Of a stretch of 64,000 nt of DNA, positions 44,551-56,117 are shown piece by piece. The stretch is from the NCBI RefSeq assembly GCF_900660615.1, contig NZ_LR215023.1, positions 992,001-1,056,000 of the forward strand. Reading direction: 5' to 3'. The position numbers and the translations under genes were made by a program. The first letter of the stretch is position 1. Every line of letters begins with the position of its first letter. Under the pieces are notes generated by a model, which did not search any database, was not told where the DNA came from, and was given only the letters and a program-made list of their open reading frames with translations. The stretch comes from Malacoplasma iowae. Lineage in GTDB: Bacteria > Bacillota_I > Bacilli_A > Mycoplasmatales > Mycoplasmoidaceae.

Positions 44551-45465
44551 CTAAATCATTTCTATAAGTTTCTTTATTTTTCTAACATAGTGATTTAATC
44601 CCGTTCTAGTAACATCTATTCCATAGTTTGTTTTAAAAAATATAGCTATTTCACTCAAAGAATATTGAGGGTATTGTAATCTTATTTTGCAAAAAAGTTT
44701 TTCTTTTTCGCTAAGCAATGAACTCAATTCTTTATTGTTCATTATAATTTTGATCATATCTATTTGTTTTTGACTAGCATCAATTGTTTTTTTTAGATTG
44801 GACATATCTAAATTATTTAATCTATGCATTTGATTACTATAATCTCTATATATTCTTTTATCTTCATAATCAAACATTGATTCTAAAGCATTCATTGTTT
44901 TTAAAATATCAGAAATAGATTCTGATTTCTTAACATAAACTATGTAAGAATTTTGTCTTTCCATTTTTTTAGCATTTATTTTCATTGCTAAAAGAATTTC
45001 ACAAATAACATCTATAAGATCAACATTATGACTTCTGATTTCAAAGTGATAATTAGAACTAATGGGGTCATTTAAACTACCACCACTTAAAAAAGTTCCA
45101 ATTAAAAATGCATGCTTATCATCATCTGATGCAAATAATTTCCTTGGGTCATCAAAGATCATTAAATTCTTTTCAATAAAATTAAAATCACCTTTAAATG
45201 TTAATTTATAAACTCTAGAACTTGATTTTGTCTTACTTGTATAAGAAAGATTTTTTTCTATGTTAAAAAGTTTAATGAAACTTTTTACTATAAATCTTAC
45301 AATGTTAGGACTTTTGGTTTTAATTTCCCATGTGTATTCATCAGAATTCATATGTAATATTATGTTGTTTTTTAAAAAACCACATAGTATTCATTTCAAT
45401 TGTTCATCACTAAAGTCTTGTGATGTTATTTCTTCTTTTACTTTTTGAGAAAATGTCATTTCCAT
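44551..45465 (-). CDS. whiA: WhiA-family DNA-binding protein
   Basis: This 304-residue protein has the LAGLIDADG-like N-terminal domain of WhiA (AFLIGTFLSGGSLNDP) and a C-terminal helix-turn-helix (KIRLQYPQYSLSEIAIFF, then GLNHYVRKIKKL). WhiA binds DNA and influences division and transcription in Gram-positives. The start includes an in-frame TGA Trp and is set at ATG 45465 with AAAGGAC upstream. Confidence 0.92.
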
Positions 45466-45527
45466 AATATGTCCTTTATTTATTATTTATGATAATCATA
45501 AATATGATTAATAAATAAAAAATAAGC

Positions 45528-45557
45528 AATAAAAAATATTAAGTTTCCTTAATATCT
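45528..45557 (-). terminator. intrinsic terminator of ptsH
   Basis: Stem AATATTAAG/CTTAATATT around a GAAA loop, with minus-strand T residues after it, 11 bp downstream of the stop codon. Confidence 0.75.
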
Positions 45558-45567
45558 TTTAAAAAAA

Positions 45568-45831
45568 TTAAATAAGTTTTTCTTCTTTCATTACTTCTAG
45601 TAATGATTCAATTGCTTTTTCTTCATCTGAACCTTCAGCAATTATTTCAACTTCTGTATCAAATTTTGCACCTAAAGCCATCAAATTAATAACAGATTTA
45701 GCATTCGCAGTTTTATCATTTGTTTTAAAAGAAATATTTGATTCGAATTTACCAGCTGTTTGTACAATTTTACTTGCTGGTCTAGCATGAATACCTATTT
45801 TATCAATAATTTTAACAGCTACTGTTTTCAT
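45568..45831 (-). CDS. ptsH: phosphocarrier protein HPr
   Basis: This 87-residue protein has the active-site His15 in GIHARPAS and the regulatory Ser46 in AKSVINLMALG, both in the standard positions. It carries phosphate from EI to PTS permeases such as the EIICBA at 39-41 kb, and HPr kinase can phosphorylate Ser46. TAGGAGAC precedes the ATG. It is a single gene with a terminator. Confidence 0.98.
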   Translation of the reverse strand: MKTVAVKIIDKIGIHARPASKIVQTAGKFESNISFKTNDKTANAKSVINLMALGAKFDTEVEIIAEGSDEEKAIESLLEVMKEEKLI

Positions 45832-45881
45832 AATATTTGTCTCCTATATATTTAATAAATATTAATTAGTATATACCAATT

Positions 45882-47435
45882 TTATAATAATGGTTGAATA
45901 ATGTTAACAAATAACATTTGAATTTTATTACTTAATTTATAATTTCTTTTCAAAAATTCATTGTCGATTTTAATGCTATTTTTTAAGTAATCTTTAAAAA
46001 TATTTCTTAAATTTAAATTCATTGTTTTAGATTTAACCAAAATTGCTGTTTCAAAATTAATCATAAGACTTCTAAAGTCCATATTGTTTGATCCAATGAC
46101 AGATATTTCATCATCAATTATTATTGATTTTGAATGAACAAAACCACTATATTCAAATATTTTTATATTTGATTCAATCATTTTAATTGATGAATTTCTA
46201 TTAATAGTTAAAATGTATTTTTTATCATCTGGTAAATTTGGAACAACAATTTTAACATCAATACCTTTAACTGATGCAAATAGCAATTGATTTATAATGT
46301 GTTCTGGAAGCAATAAATATGGTGTTGTAATTCATATAGATTTTTTTGCATTTGAAATTAAAAATGATAACAATGATTCAAAATTGTTAGGTTTAACCTC
46401 TGGTGTTGAATTAACAATTTGTGCAATTGTTTTTGTATTAGCTTTATGAATTTTAAATTCTTTGTAAAATTCATCATTTTTATCATTTCTTTTTTTATAA
46501 CTTGAATAATTAATTCAATCATTACAAAATCTTAAATTAATAGAATTAACTATTTCTCCTTCAATTAAAAAATTAAGGTCAGTTCAATTATTATATTTTT
46601 TTCTCATATTAATGTATTCATCACCAATATTTGAACCACCAGTTAAACAATATTTGTTGTCTACAATAATACATTTTCTATGACTTCTAAAATTTGTAGC
46701 ACTAGTATATTTTGTAATAATTTTTGGGTTAAAAACTTCAACCTCAATCCCCATTTGTCTTAGCATTCTAACACTTCTTTGGTGAAATCTTTTATGGCTA
46801 CCAACCCAATCATACATAAACCTAACTTTTACATTGTCTTTTCTTTTCTTAGCTATTTCTTCTAGCAAAAGATTGAATCAAACAGAATCTGAAACAATAT
46901 AAAACTGAATGTGAATAAATTCTTTTGCTTTTCTGATCAGTTCAATTGATTGTTTAAAAACTTCAGATTGTTTAATAATGTCAATTTTATTATTTTCATA
47001 AACTGGTGATAATTCAAAATTGTATGAAAAAAGGAATTCTTCAATGTAATCTTTTTTTTCATCAATCATTTTGTTTGTAAAAGTAAAATCTTCACATTTT
47101 GAAAATGGTTTATTATCTTCATGAATTTGTTCTATGCTCTTAGATTTAAAAGGAATAATACCAAAAATAAAAAAACCAAATAAACCAAAAACCGGAATGC
47201 TTGAAATTACAAATATTCAACACAATTTAACGTTAATAATTCTTTTCTTAGAGTTAAGTAAATAAAATGAAGTAATTATTTGTGCAACATAAACAAGAAA
47301 AGCAGATACTAATCAATATATTGTATTAGCACTAATACCAAAAGAGACAAAAATTAGCCATACAAATAGGCATATTAATAAAACAAATAAAATTATAGAT
47401 GATAATGATATTAATAATTTTTTTCTTTTATTCAT
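45882..47435 (-). CDS. cls: cardiolipin synthase
   Basis: This 517-residue protein begins with two to three membrane helices (about residues 5-75), followed by two phospholipase-D HKD motifs: FRSHRKCIIVDNKYCLTGG and VHSKSIIIDDEISVIGS. Four TGA codons are Trp. It condenses two phosphatidylglycerol molecules into cardiolipin, or acts as a related phosphatidyl transferase, at the membrane. It is divergent from the RNase J gene, with 222 bp between. No strong Shine-Dalgarno precedes ATG 47435. Confidence 0.92.
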
Positions 47436-47657
47436 TGTTATCACTCATATTTTATAAAATAAATAAAACTTGAAATTTTTATACTAAAATTTCAAACTTT
47501 ATATTATTATATTAATAACTAAAGAAATTTTATACCTAACTTATCTTTATTTGCTTTTGTATTTTTTGGTTAATAAAAACAAAAAAGATTATTTTTTATT
47601 TATTCACTAATAATGCACTTCAGGTTAGGTTTTCAATAATAATTACTAGGAGATTTT

Positions 47658-50276
47658 ATGTACAATAATAAAAATTTTTTATACTCTTTTTCAAATAGTG
47701 ATAATGATTTTGATGATGATAATGAAAATAGTGAAATTGAAATAGATGAAAACGAAATGGATGAAGAAGTTGAAAAAATATTATCAGGAATTGAAGACGA
47801 TGAAGATGAAGAAGAACATCAATTAGATCAAGAATTTCATCTAGATAATAATGCCAATGAATTTAATAGTTCTGATGATTCATACAATGACAATGAGTTA
47901 GATGATGATGAGGTTGAAGAAATATTAGCTTCAAATAAAGAAGATTTAAAACCAAAAAAAGAAAAAGATGATGATGATTTTATAACAAATCAAAATGAAT
48001 TAACTAGTGTTGTTGATAATTTTGAAAGTACTACCAATGAATATGAATTAGATTCAGATGAAGCAGAAGAAATAATTAATAAAAACAAAATTGAATTACA
48101 AAAACAAAATAAAAAAACTGAACAATTTGATAATGATCACTACAATGAATCTGATAGTGAAGAAGATTATAGTAATGAATATGATTTAGATGTTGATGAC
48201 ATTCACGAAGAATATAATATTGAAGATGATCAAGATATAAATTATGATGACTATAAATTCTCTAATGAATATGACAATGATGAAAACAATGTTAGTCAAG
48301 AAGAACAAATTAATTTCAATGATGAAGATAGTGATGATTTTGAAAGCCAAGAAACAAAAATTGAGTTTCCAATCAATCAAGAATCATTTGATGAAATAAA
48401 AAACGAAGAACAAAACTTAGACAAAAAAGAATACTTTAATAAAAAACCAAATACTAAAACAATAGTCAAAAATAATGAAAATGGTTTTAAAAATAATAAC
48501 TTTGAAAATAAAGAACAACAAAAAAATGTAGTAAGTATTGTTCCACCAGAAGAAGCTGTAAATTATAACTACAACAATGAATTCATAATTGATAACAAAA
48601 ACACTAATCAAAAAGATTCAACTTATATATTTGCACTTGGTGGATTAGATGAAATTGGTAAAAACACATATGTTATAGAACATAATGAGGAAACAATTGT
48701 TGTTGATAGTGGTATTAAATTTGCTTCTTCTGATATGCTAGGTTTTAATGGTATTATTCCAAATTTTGATTATTTTAAAGAAAATAATCAAAAAATTAAT
48801 TACCTTTTTATAACTCATGGTCACGAAGATCACATTGGAGGAATTCCATATCTTCTTCAAGAGGTAGAAGTTGAAAAAATATATGCTCCTTTACTAGCAG
48901 CAGAATTAATAAAAAGAAGGTTAAGCGAATTCAAAGAAATTAAAGTTCCAGAAATATTAACTTTTAGTGATGATACTATTGTTAATTCAAAGTATTTCAA
49001 CATTGATTTTTTTAGAGTGTGTCACTCAATACCAGATTGTTTTGGATTATGCATTCAAACTCCAAATGGAAATATAGTTAGTGCTGGTGATTATAGATTT
49101 GATTTTGGTAAATATACAGATGATACAAATATTCACAAGATAGTTGAAATGTCAAACCGTAATGTTGATGTATTTTTAGCAGAATCAACAAATAGTGATT
49201 CACCAGGTTTTAGCGAAACTGAAGACAATATTATAAAAAATATTGAATACCTAATAAAAATATCAACAGGAAGAGTTTTTGTTGCAACATTTGCATCTAA
49301 TTTAGGAAGAATTGAAACAATAATTGAAAAAGCAATAAACCTAAATAGAAAAATATGCATTATGGGAAGAAGTATGGAAGCAAACATAAAAACTTCTCGT
49401 AAGGTTGGATACTTAAAACTTAATGACACAGATTTAATTTCTAGTAAAGAAATCCAATCAACACCAGATAATGAAGTTCTTGTTGTTTTAACTGGATCAC
49501 AAGGTGAAGAAATGGCTGCTCTTAATTTGATGGCAGAGGGAAGATATCAAAAAGTTCCTTTAAAACCTCAAGATACAATAATCCTTTCATCAAACCCAAT
49601 TCCTGGTAATTTTAAAAGTGTTGAATTACTTGTTAATAAATTATTTAAATTAGGTGTTAATGTAATTCAACATTCTCCAAATTACAAAATTCATGCTTCA
49701 GGTCATGCTACCAAACAAGAACAACAAATGATGATGAAGTTAGTTAATGCCAAATATGTTGTTCCAATTCATGGCGAATCTAAAATGTTGAAGTCAATGA
49801 AAAATAATGCAATAGATATTGGATATGACCCAGAAAATATTTTTATATTAAGAAATGGTCAAAAAATAGAATTAAAAAATCATGTTCTAACACCTACAAA
49901 ACAATGTATAGATGCATCAGCAATTCTTATTGATAAAAAACTTACTTCAAAAAAGACTTTAAAACTAATTGAAGATAGAAGATGGTTATCTGAAGATGGT
50001 GTATTTAATGTAATTATTTTAAAAGATAAAACTAACAATGTATTATGCTTAAATCCAATGATTAACACACGTGGTTGTTTCTATGCAAAACAATCAGCAC
50101 CATTAATTGCTAAAATGTCATATAGTATAAAAGATGAAATTGAAAAACAATTAAAATCCAATCCAAGTATCACTGATAATGAAATAACTGATATAGTCAG
50201 AAAAACAATTCATTTCTTTATTTGAAAAAACAAAAAGAAAAGACCTGTTGTTTTAACAACAATATTTGAAAGATAA
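47658..50276 (+). CDS. rnj: ribonuclease J with long acidic N-terminal extension
   Basis: This 872-residue protein has two parts. Residues 1 to about 315 are Asp/Glu/Asn-rich, apparently disordered, and hold degenerate repeats of the type LDxDEVEEIL (near 30, 80, 130 and 178). The rest is a complete beta-lactamase/beta-CASP RNase J, with HGHEDHIGG near 388-393, SAGDYRFDFG, ESTNSD, TGSQGEEMAAL, and ASGHATKQE then VPIHGE in the beta-CASP part. It degrades or processes mRNA and rRNA from the 5' end. TGA 50223 is Trp. AGGAG precedes the ATG. Its terminator was later duplicated by IS copy 2. Confidence 0.93.
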
Positions 50277-50309
50277 AAAAAGAATCATTTTATTTTAATG
50301 ATTCTTTTT
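50277..50309. repeat. 33-bp target duplication, left of IS copy 2
   Basis: This is the intrinsic terminator of the RNase J gene (AAAAGAATCATTTT hairpin with a T tail). It is repeated exactly at 51471-51503. Confidence 0.92.
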
Positions 50310-51470
50310 GCTCGACTGACATGTGAAGTGCAACACTCGAAAAAGAGTGTGCACTTCATTTGTTTTGTTTGTAAGTGTTCACTAATAAAAAGATAATGAA
50401 TATTAGGAGTGCTTATGAAAACTTATAAACATTTAACAAAAGAAGAAAGATGCTTAATTTATTTTCTTTGAAATAAAGAAAAATATTCTATGAATAAGAT
50501 TGCAAAAATCTTAAATAAAAACAAATCAACAATATCAAGAGAATTAAAAAGAAACACATCTTCAACAGGAATTTATTATTCATCAAATGCTCACAAAAAA
50601 TACATTAGAAGAAAATCAAATTGTCATATGTTTTTTATGTTGAAGTACAAAAACTTCACAGATCTTTTTATTCAAAAATTTAATCCTAAATCTCATGGTG
50701 TAGAAGCTACAATTTTTTGAATAAAAGAAAACTATCCATTAGTTAAAGTTCCAAGTGCTAGGCAAGTATTTAGATGAATCAATAGCAAGATTTGAAAGAT
50801 ACAAAGAAGAGATTGTTTAAGAAGAAAATATGTTAAAGGAAAAAGAAGAAAAATAGGTATATTTTCTAAAATTGATGGAAAATACTGCATTCCTTATAGT
50901 CTAAGACCAGAAAAGATAAACAAAAGAAAAGAATTTGGACATTGAGAAGCTGATCTAATAGTTAGTAAAAGGCAAAGTGGTTATTACCACTTATTAACAT
51001 TAGTAGAAAGAAAAACAAGGTTGGCAATTATTAGAAAAATAAAAGGTAAAAACGCTAGATCAATGATGGCTAAAATGTATACCATTATTCGAGATGAAAA
51101 ACTCCCAATAAAAAGCATCACTGTTGATAATGGGTTAGAGTTTCAAATGATGGGAATAACTGCAAAACAATTCAACTTTAAAGTTTATTATTGCCAACCT
51201 TATTCTTCATTCCAAAGAGGGTCCAACGAGAACATAAATGGGATAGTTAGAAGATGATATAAAAAAGGAACTGACTTCAGTTTAGTAAGTGAAGATAAAA
51301 TAAAAACTCTTGAATGAAAAGTAAACAACATCCCAAGAAAAATGTTTGGTTATAAAACAGCTTACCAAATGTATCAAGAAAATATTTAAAACAAAAAACT
51401 CTCAACTTATATTTCAAAGTCGAGAGTTTAATGTAACATTGAAGTGTTGCACTTCACATGTCAGTTAGGG
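50310..51470 (+). mobile_element. IS30-family insertion sequence (IS1630-like), copy 2
   Basis: This 1161-bp element has the same inverted-repeat core (ACTGACATGTGAAGTGCAA) as copies 1 and 3 and an intact transposase. A strong subterminal hairpin (GAAGTGCAACACTC with GAGTGTGCACTTC, about 50321-50352) precedes the transposase. It is flanked by a 33-bp exact duplication of a terminator. Confidence 0.96.
50415..51389 (+). CDS. IS30-family transposase (IS copy 2)
   Basis: This 324-residue transposase has HTH MNKIAKILNKNKSTISREL and DDE residues in HWEADLI, TVDNGLEF and RGSNENINGIVRR. TGA codons are Trp. AGGAG lies 5-6 bp before the ATG. It is essentially identical in protein sequence to copy 3, which suggests recent transposition. 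Confidence 0.96.
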
Positions 51471-51503
51471 AAAAAGAATCATTTTATTTTAATGATTCTT
51501 TTT
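51471..51503. repeat. 33-bp target duplication, right of IS copy 2
   Basis: This is an exact copy of 50277-50309, now followed by the original T tract. It still forms a complete terminator and would stop transcripts leaving the IS. Confidence 0.92.
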
Positions 51504-51697
51504 TTATTCAAATTTAATTTTAATGTTATAACTTTTGCTAAAATCCAAAATTAAACAGCAATTATACATAGTAAAAATTTGGTTTTAAAAATTTACAAAA
51601 AATATTAAAAAATAATATAATTTCCAAAAAGATATATAGAAATCTAACATTTTACACATTTTTTGTTAAAAATCAACACTTTTTTTATGTTCGTCTA

Positions 51698-51726
51698 TTG
51701 AGTTAGTTTTGTAAATATATTAATAT
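51698..51726 (+). promoter_or_regulatory. promoter of cdaM
   Basis: TTGAGT (51698-51703), a 17-bp spacer and TAATAT (51721-51726) lie 35 bp before the start codon. Spacing is optimal. Confidence 0.5.
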
Positions 51727-51760
51727 AATGTTGATATATTTTAAAAAGGGGTTAAATACA

Positions 51761-52351
51761 ATGGCAGGCATTACTTTTATTCTTGTTTTAATATCATTTA
51801 TTATGATTTTGGTAATGTTTGTTTTTTTTATTGTATATCTTTTAAAATCAAAACAAATTTTTGGCTTTAAATCAAACAAAAATAAATCTAATCATCTTTC
51901 AAAAGAAGACAAAGAATTATTAGTTAAATCATTGCATGAAACATTATTTTATTTAAGCAGTAGAAAAATAGGTGGATTAATAGTTATAGAAAAAAACAAT
52001 ACTCTTAGTTTATATGAAGAAACAGGTTTTAAAGTTGATGCACCTTTTTCACCAGAATTTCTTATTTTAGTTTTTTCAAATAAAAGTGCATCATTTCATG
52101 ATGGAGCTGTTATAGTCTCAAACAACAAAATTAAATCCATTTCATGTTATTTACCAATTTCAAAAAATTCTATAGATTTAAAATATGGTTCAAGACATAG
52201 AGCAGGATTAGGAATCACTGAGGTAACTGACGCTATTGCTTTTATTGTTAGTGAAACTACCGGGAATATCTCATATACTCAAAAAGGAAAATTACACAAT
52301 ATGGGACAAGATAAAAATTCAGTTAATGACTTATTAAATAGTGTAATTTAA
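51761..52351 (+). CDS. cdaM: diadenylate cyclase, CdaM type
   Basis: This 196-residue protein has one N-terminal membrane helix (ITFILVLISFIMILVMFVF) and a DisA_N cyclase domain with FHDGAVIV (DGA motif) and SRHRAGLGI (RHR motif). It makes the second messenger c-di-AMP at the membrane, as CdaM does in Mycoplasma pneumoniae. The start is set at ATG 51761, with AAAGGGG about 10 bp upstream. KtrA of this window belongs to a known class of c-di-AMP receptors. It is monocistronic with a terminator. Confidence 0.94.
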   Translation: MAGITFILVLISFIMILVMFVFFIVYLLKSKQIFGFKSNKNKSNHLSKEDKELLVKSLHETLFYLSSRKIGGLIVIEKNNTLSLYEETGFKVDAPFSPEFLILVFSNKSASFHDGAVIVSNNKIKSISCYLPISKNSIDLKYGSRHRAGLGITEVTDAIAFIVSETTGNISYTQKGKLHNMGQDKNSVNDLLNSVI

Positions 52352-52357
52352 TAATAT

Positions 52358-52417
52358 AAAAGCCTATAATTTTAAAACCATATGATTTTTATCAAGGTTT
52401 GTAATTATAGGTTTTTT
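52358..52417. terminator. terminator between convergent cdaM and gpsA
   Basis: A long imperfect stem, AAGCCTATAATT with AATTATAGGTTTT, is followed by T residues on the plus strand. Confidence 0.75.
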
Positions 52418-53420
52418 AATTTATTTTATTACTTTTCATCAGTTCTTCTAAAAAATTTGCTACAAAATCTTTTGGATCTAACTTGTTTGATAAAACATTA
52501 ATTATTAATTTAAATATTGGTGTATCTAAATTATTAGTATTAATTATTTCAGAAACAATTGGATGAACTTTATATCCTTCAACAGTTTTCTTATTTTCTT
52601 CAATAACTTTTTTTACTCCATCTCTAAAGATTTCTCTTCCAAAAGTGAAATTTCTAGATTTATCTGAAGTACAAGTTAAAAATATATCTCCAATACCACA
52701 AAAAGAAAGAATGGTTTTATCTTTTGCGCCCATAAATTTACTTATTAATTGAATTTCATTCACACCTTGCGTAAGTAATGCAGAGATAGTGTTGATTGAA
52801 TCATGATTTTCTTGAGAAATACCAATTGCAATTGCTAAAAGATTTTTCAAAGCTGCAAGAACTTGTGCTCCAATTTCATCTTTGATAGGAACAACTTTAA
52901 AAAATGAAGAATTAAATAACTCTGCTGCTGTTTTAGAAACTTCTTGTTTTTTAGAAACAACATTTACAACTGTGGGTTTTTTGTTAAAAACATCTATTGC
53001 AAAAGAAGGGCCTATGATCGTAACAAGATCAACATTAAAATTTTTTAATGTTTTTCGTATTGTTTTACTTCAAACATCATTTGTGTTTTGGTCTAAACCT
53101 TTTGCAACATTTATAAATAAATAATGATTTTTTTTATTTAAAAGAGGTTTTACTTTTTCTAAAACTTCAACAATTACAGTTGATGGCACAGCAATTAATA
53201 TAATTTTAGAACCTTTAAGAGATTCACTAATGTCAGTACTTGCAGAAAGACTTGAAAATAATTTTGCATCGCCAAAATATTTTTTATTTGTACCAGAATT
53301 AATATCATTGACTTCTTTCTGATCAATTCCTCACATATGTACTTCATGATTGTTATAAGATAAACAACAACCTAATGCGGTTGCTCAAGCACCGGTTCCT
53401 AAAATAGATATCTTAGCCAT
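52416..53420 (-). CDS. gpsA: glycerol-3-phosphate dehydrogenase [NAD(P)+]
   Basis: This 334-residue enzyme has the N-terminal nucleotide loop ISILGTGAWATALG, the Lys-containing NVAKGLD and GPSFAIDV blocks, and the C-terminal substrate block AALKNLLAIAIG, then CGIGDIFLTC. It reduces dihydroxyacetone phosphate to glycerol 3-phosphate for membrane lipid synthesis. It is the last gene of the degV-unknown-cmk-der-gpsA run. Its ATG follows the der TAA directly, with AAAGGAGA inside der. Confidence 0.96.
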
Positions 53421-54752
53421 TTATATAATCTCCTTTTTGTTTCTTATTTCTGATGTTTTAGATTTAAAGTATAGCGTCATGGGAACATTATTATAACCAA
53501 ATTTTTCTCTTATTTCATTTTCTAGATATCTAGCATAACTGAAATGTAAATAATCTGGGTTATTACAAAATAAGACAAAAGTTGGAATTTGACTTTCAAC
53601 TTGAGTAACATAATTAATTTTAATTCTTCCACCTTTAAATGATGGTGGATTATTTAACATTTGTGCTCTCAAAATTGTTTCTGTTAATGCACTTGAAGAA
53701 ACCTTTTTTTCTAGTGTTTTTTTAATATTTATAATTTCATCAAAAAGATCATCAATTCTTCTATTTTCTTTTGCACTAATAAATATAATAGGAGCATAAT
53801 GAATAAATTGAAATTTTATCTTAATAGTTTTGATAAATTGATTCATAGTTTTTTCATCTTTATTAACAGCATCCCATTTGTTAACTGCGATAATACAAGG
53901 TATATTAGCTTTAAATGCTAACCCAGCAATAATTTCATCTTGTTCTGTAAAATCACTACTTCCATCAAGTAAAACAATAATCAAATTACTTCTTTTTATT
54001 GATTGTTCAACTCTTAGAAAAGCATATTTTTCTAAACCTTCACCAATTTTTGATTTTTTTCTAATTCCTGCAGTGTCTATAATTGTGAACATTTCTTTAT
54101 TACGTTTAAAATTAGTATCAATAGCATCAAGTGTTGTTCCTGCAATATCACTAACTATGACTCTATCTTGTCTTAGTATGCAATTAACAAGAGAAGATTT
54201 ACCAACATTGGGTTTTCCTATTATACAAAATTTAAAAGAATCATTTTCATTGATTTCATTTGTATCTAATGAAATAATTTGATCTAATAAATCACCTATA
54301 CCAATACCATGTGAACTTGAAATAAAAAATGGTTTACCAAACCCAAATTTATAATAATCATTTTCATTTTTAGAAGAGTTTTTTGATTCGCTCTTATTAA
54401 CAACTAAAATTATTTTTTTGTTTTTTGCATATTTTTTTAAAAGTTTTGCAACATATTGATCATCATTATTAATTCCATCTTTTGCAGATATTAAAAAAAT
54501 AATAACACTAGCTTCTTCTATTGCATAGTTAACTTGTAGTTCAATTTCTTTTTTAAAGCTAAAATCTTTAACTGTTAATCCACCTGTATCTATTAAATAA
54601 AAATTTCTAGTTAATCATTCAGCTTGACAATAAATTCTATCTCTTGTAACACCAGGAGTATCATCAACAATAGATTTATTTTTTTTCACTATTCTATTAA
54701 ATAAAGTAGACTTACCAACATTAGGTTTTCCAACTATAGCAACAGTTAACAT
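53421..54752 (-). CDS. der: ribosome-assembly GTPase Der (EngA)
   Basis: This 443-residue protein has two consecutive GTPase domains. The first has [21 protein letters not shown] and NKSE; the second has [23 protein letters not shown] and NKWD. A KH-like C-terminal domain ends [16 protein letters not shown] codons are Trp. It acts in 50S subunit maturation. It lies 20 bp downstream of cmk and adjacent to gpsA, as in many Firmicutes. Confidence 0.97.
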
Positions 54753-54772
54753 ATTCAATCCTTTTTTAAAAA

Positions 54773-55420
54773 TTATTTCTTTATATATTTTGCAATTTCA
54801 GTTACAACATCATTTATTGATTTATTATTTGTTTTGACAACAATAGCATCATTGGCTTTTTTTAATGGTGCTATTTTTCTATGTTTATCATTTCAATCTC
54901 TTTTAAAAATTTCAAATCAAACTTTAAAATAACTTGTTTTTTCATTAAGTTGTTTAAGCTCTTTAGTTCTTCTTTTAGCTCTTTCTTTTATTGAAGCAAC
55001 TAAATATATTTTAACGTTAGCATTTGGCATAATGACTGTACCAATATCTCTACCATCCATTATCACATCTTTTTTATTAGCTATTTCTATCTGTGAATTT
55101 TTTGCTATTTCTCTAATGTGTTTTTTTGTTGCCAACATAGAGGCTAGTTCTGATATTTCAGAATTTTTAATATTGTTAGTTGAATCAATACCATTTATAA
55201 AAAGCTTATCATTGTCAATATCAATTGTGGTATTATTCAATATTTCTAATTGTTCATCTGCTGTTGCATTAATCTTGTTATTATTTTTTAAAATTAAAGC
55301 ATAAGCTCTAAAAAAATAACCTGTTGATACAAATGTCAAATTATATTGACTAGCGATTATTTTAGAAACAGTTGATTTACCACTTCCAGCTGGACCATCA
55401 ATTGCTATTTTATAAGTCAT
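54773..55420 (-). CDS. cmk: cytidylate kinase
   Basis: This 215-residue kinase has P-loop [25 protein letters not shown] and the lid RAKRRTKEL. It phosphorylates CMP and dCMP. TGA near 54917 is Trp. The ATG is 1 bp after the stop of the upstream gene, whose last codons contain the AGGAG site. cmk-der adjacency is conserved in Gram-positives. Confidence 0.96.
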
Positions 55421-55421
55421 A

Positions 55422-56099
55422 TTAAACTCCTGTTAAAAACAATATTAAAAAAATAATGACAGCTAACATACTAACCAAAAAGCAAGTTACTAAAACAAAA
55501 AAAACTTTTTTGTTGTTTTTATTTTTTCATAACTTTGTTGTCATAATTTTTTTAGGAAATGCATTTTTAACAAAATTTGGATTTTGTGTATTATATAAAG
55601 CATCTTTAAATCTAAATAAGTTTTCTTGAATATTTAGTTTAATTTGTTGGAAATTATCTGCTGAAAAGTCATGTCATTTTTTAATTTCTAATAATTTATT
55701 ATATACATCTGATGATTTTAATCATTCTGATGTAATGTTACCTTTTTTATCAAAAGAAGGATCATGTGTAGTTGAATCAATTTCAAGATTTTCTGTTTTT
55801 TCTAAAATCTCTTGAAATTTATTATTATTTTTTATACTAGTTATTAAGTATATAGCTTCTTTAATATAACCATGATCGTTAACTTCGTTAACTATCACAT
55901 CCATAAAAAAATCTAATTCTTTATTTTTAATTATTAAATTTGGATCAATTTTTTTAATCTTTTTTTCGATTAATTTAAGTTCATCTTTTTCCTCTATTTT
56001 TTTACTATAAGCTTCATAATCTTTTTTAATTTCTAATCTATATGATTTATATTTTTTAACTCTTGTAGTGGATAAAGAAATATCTGCGAACTTATTCAT
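55422..56099 (-). CDS. tail-anchored protein of unknown function in the cmk-der operon
   Basis: This 225-residue, mostly hydrophilic, Lys/Glu-rich protein has predicted coiled-coil character near residues 25-50. A single C-terminal membrane helix (VFFVLVTCFLVSMLAVIIF) gives a tail-anchored or type II orientation with the bulk in the cytoplasm. It sits between degV and cmk with tight spacing (18 and 1 bp), so it is translated with them. I recognise no family. Confidence 0.7.
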
Positions 56100-56117
56100 A
56101 AAATATAACCCTAATAA

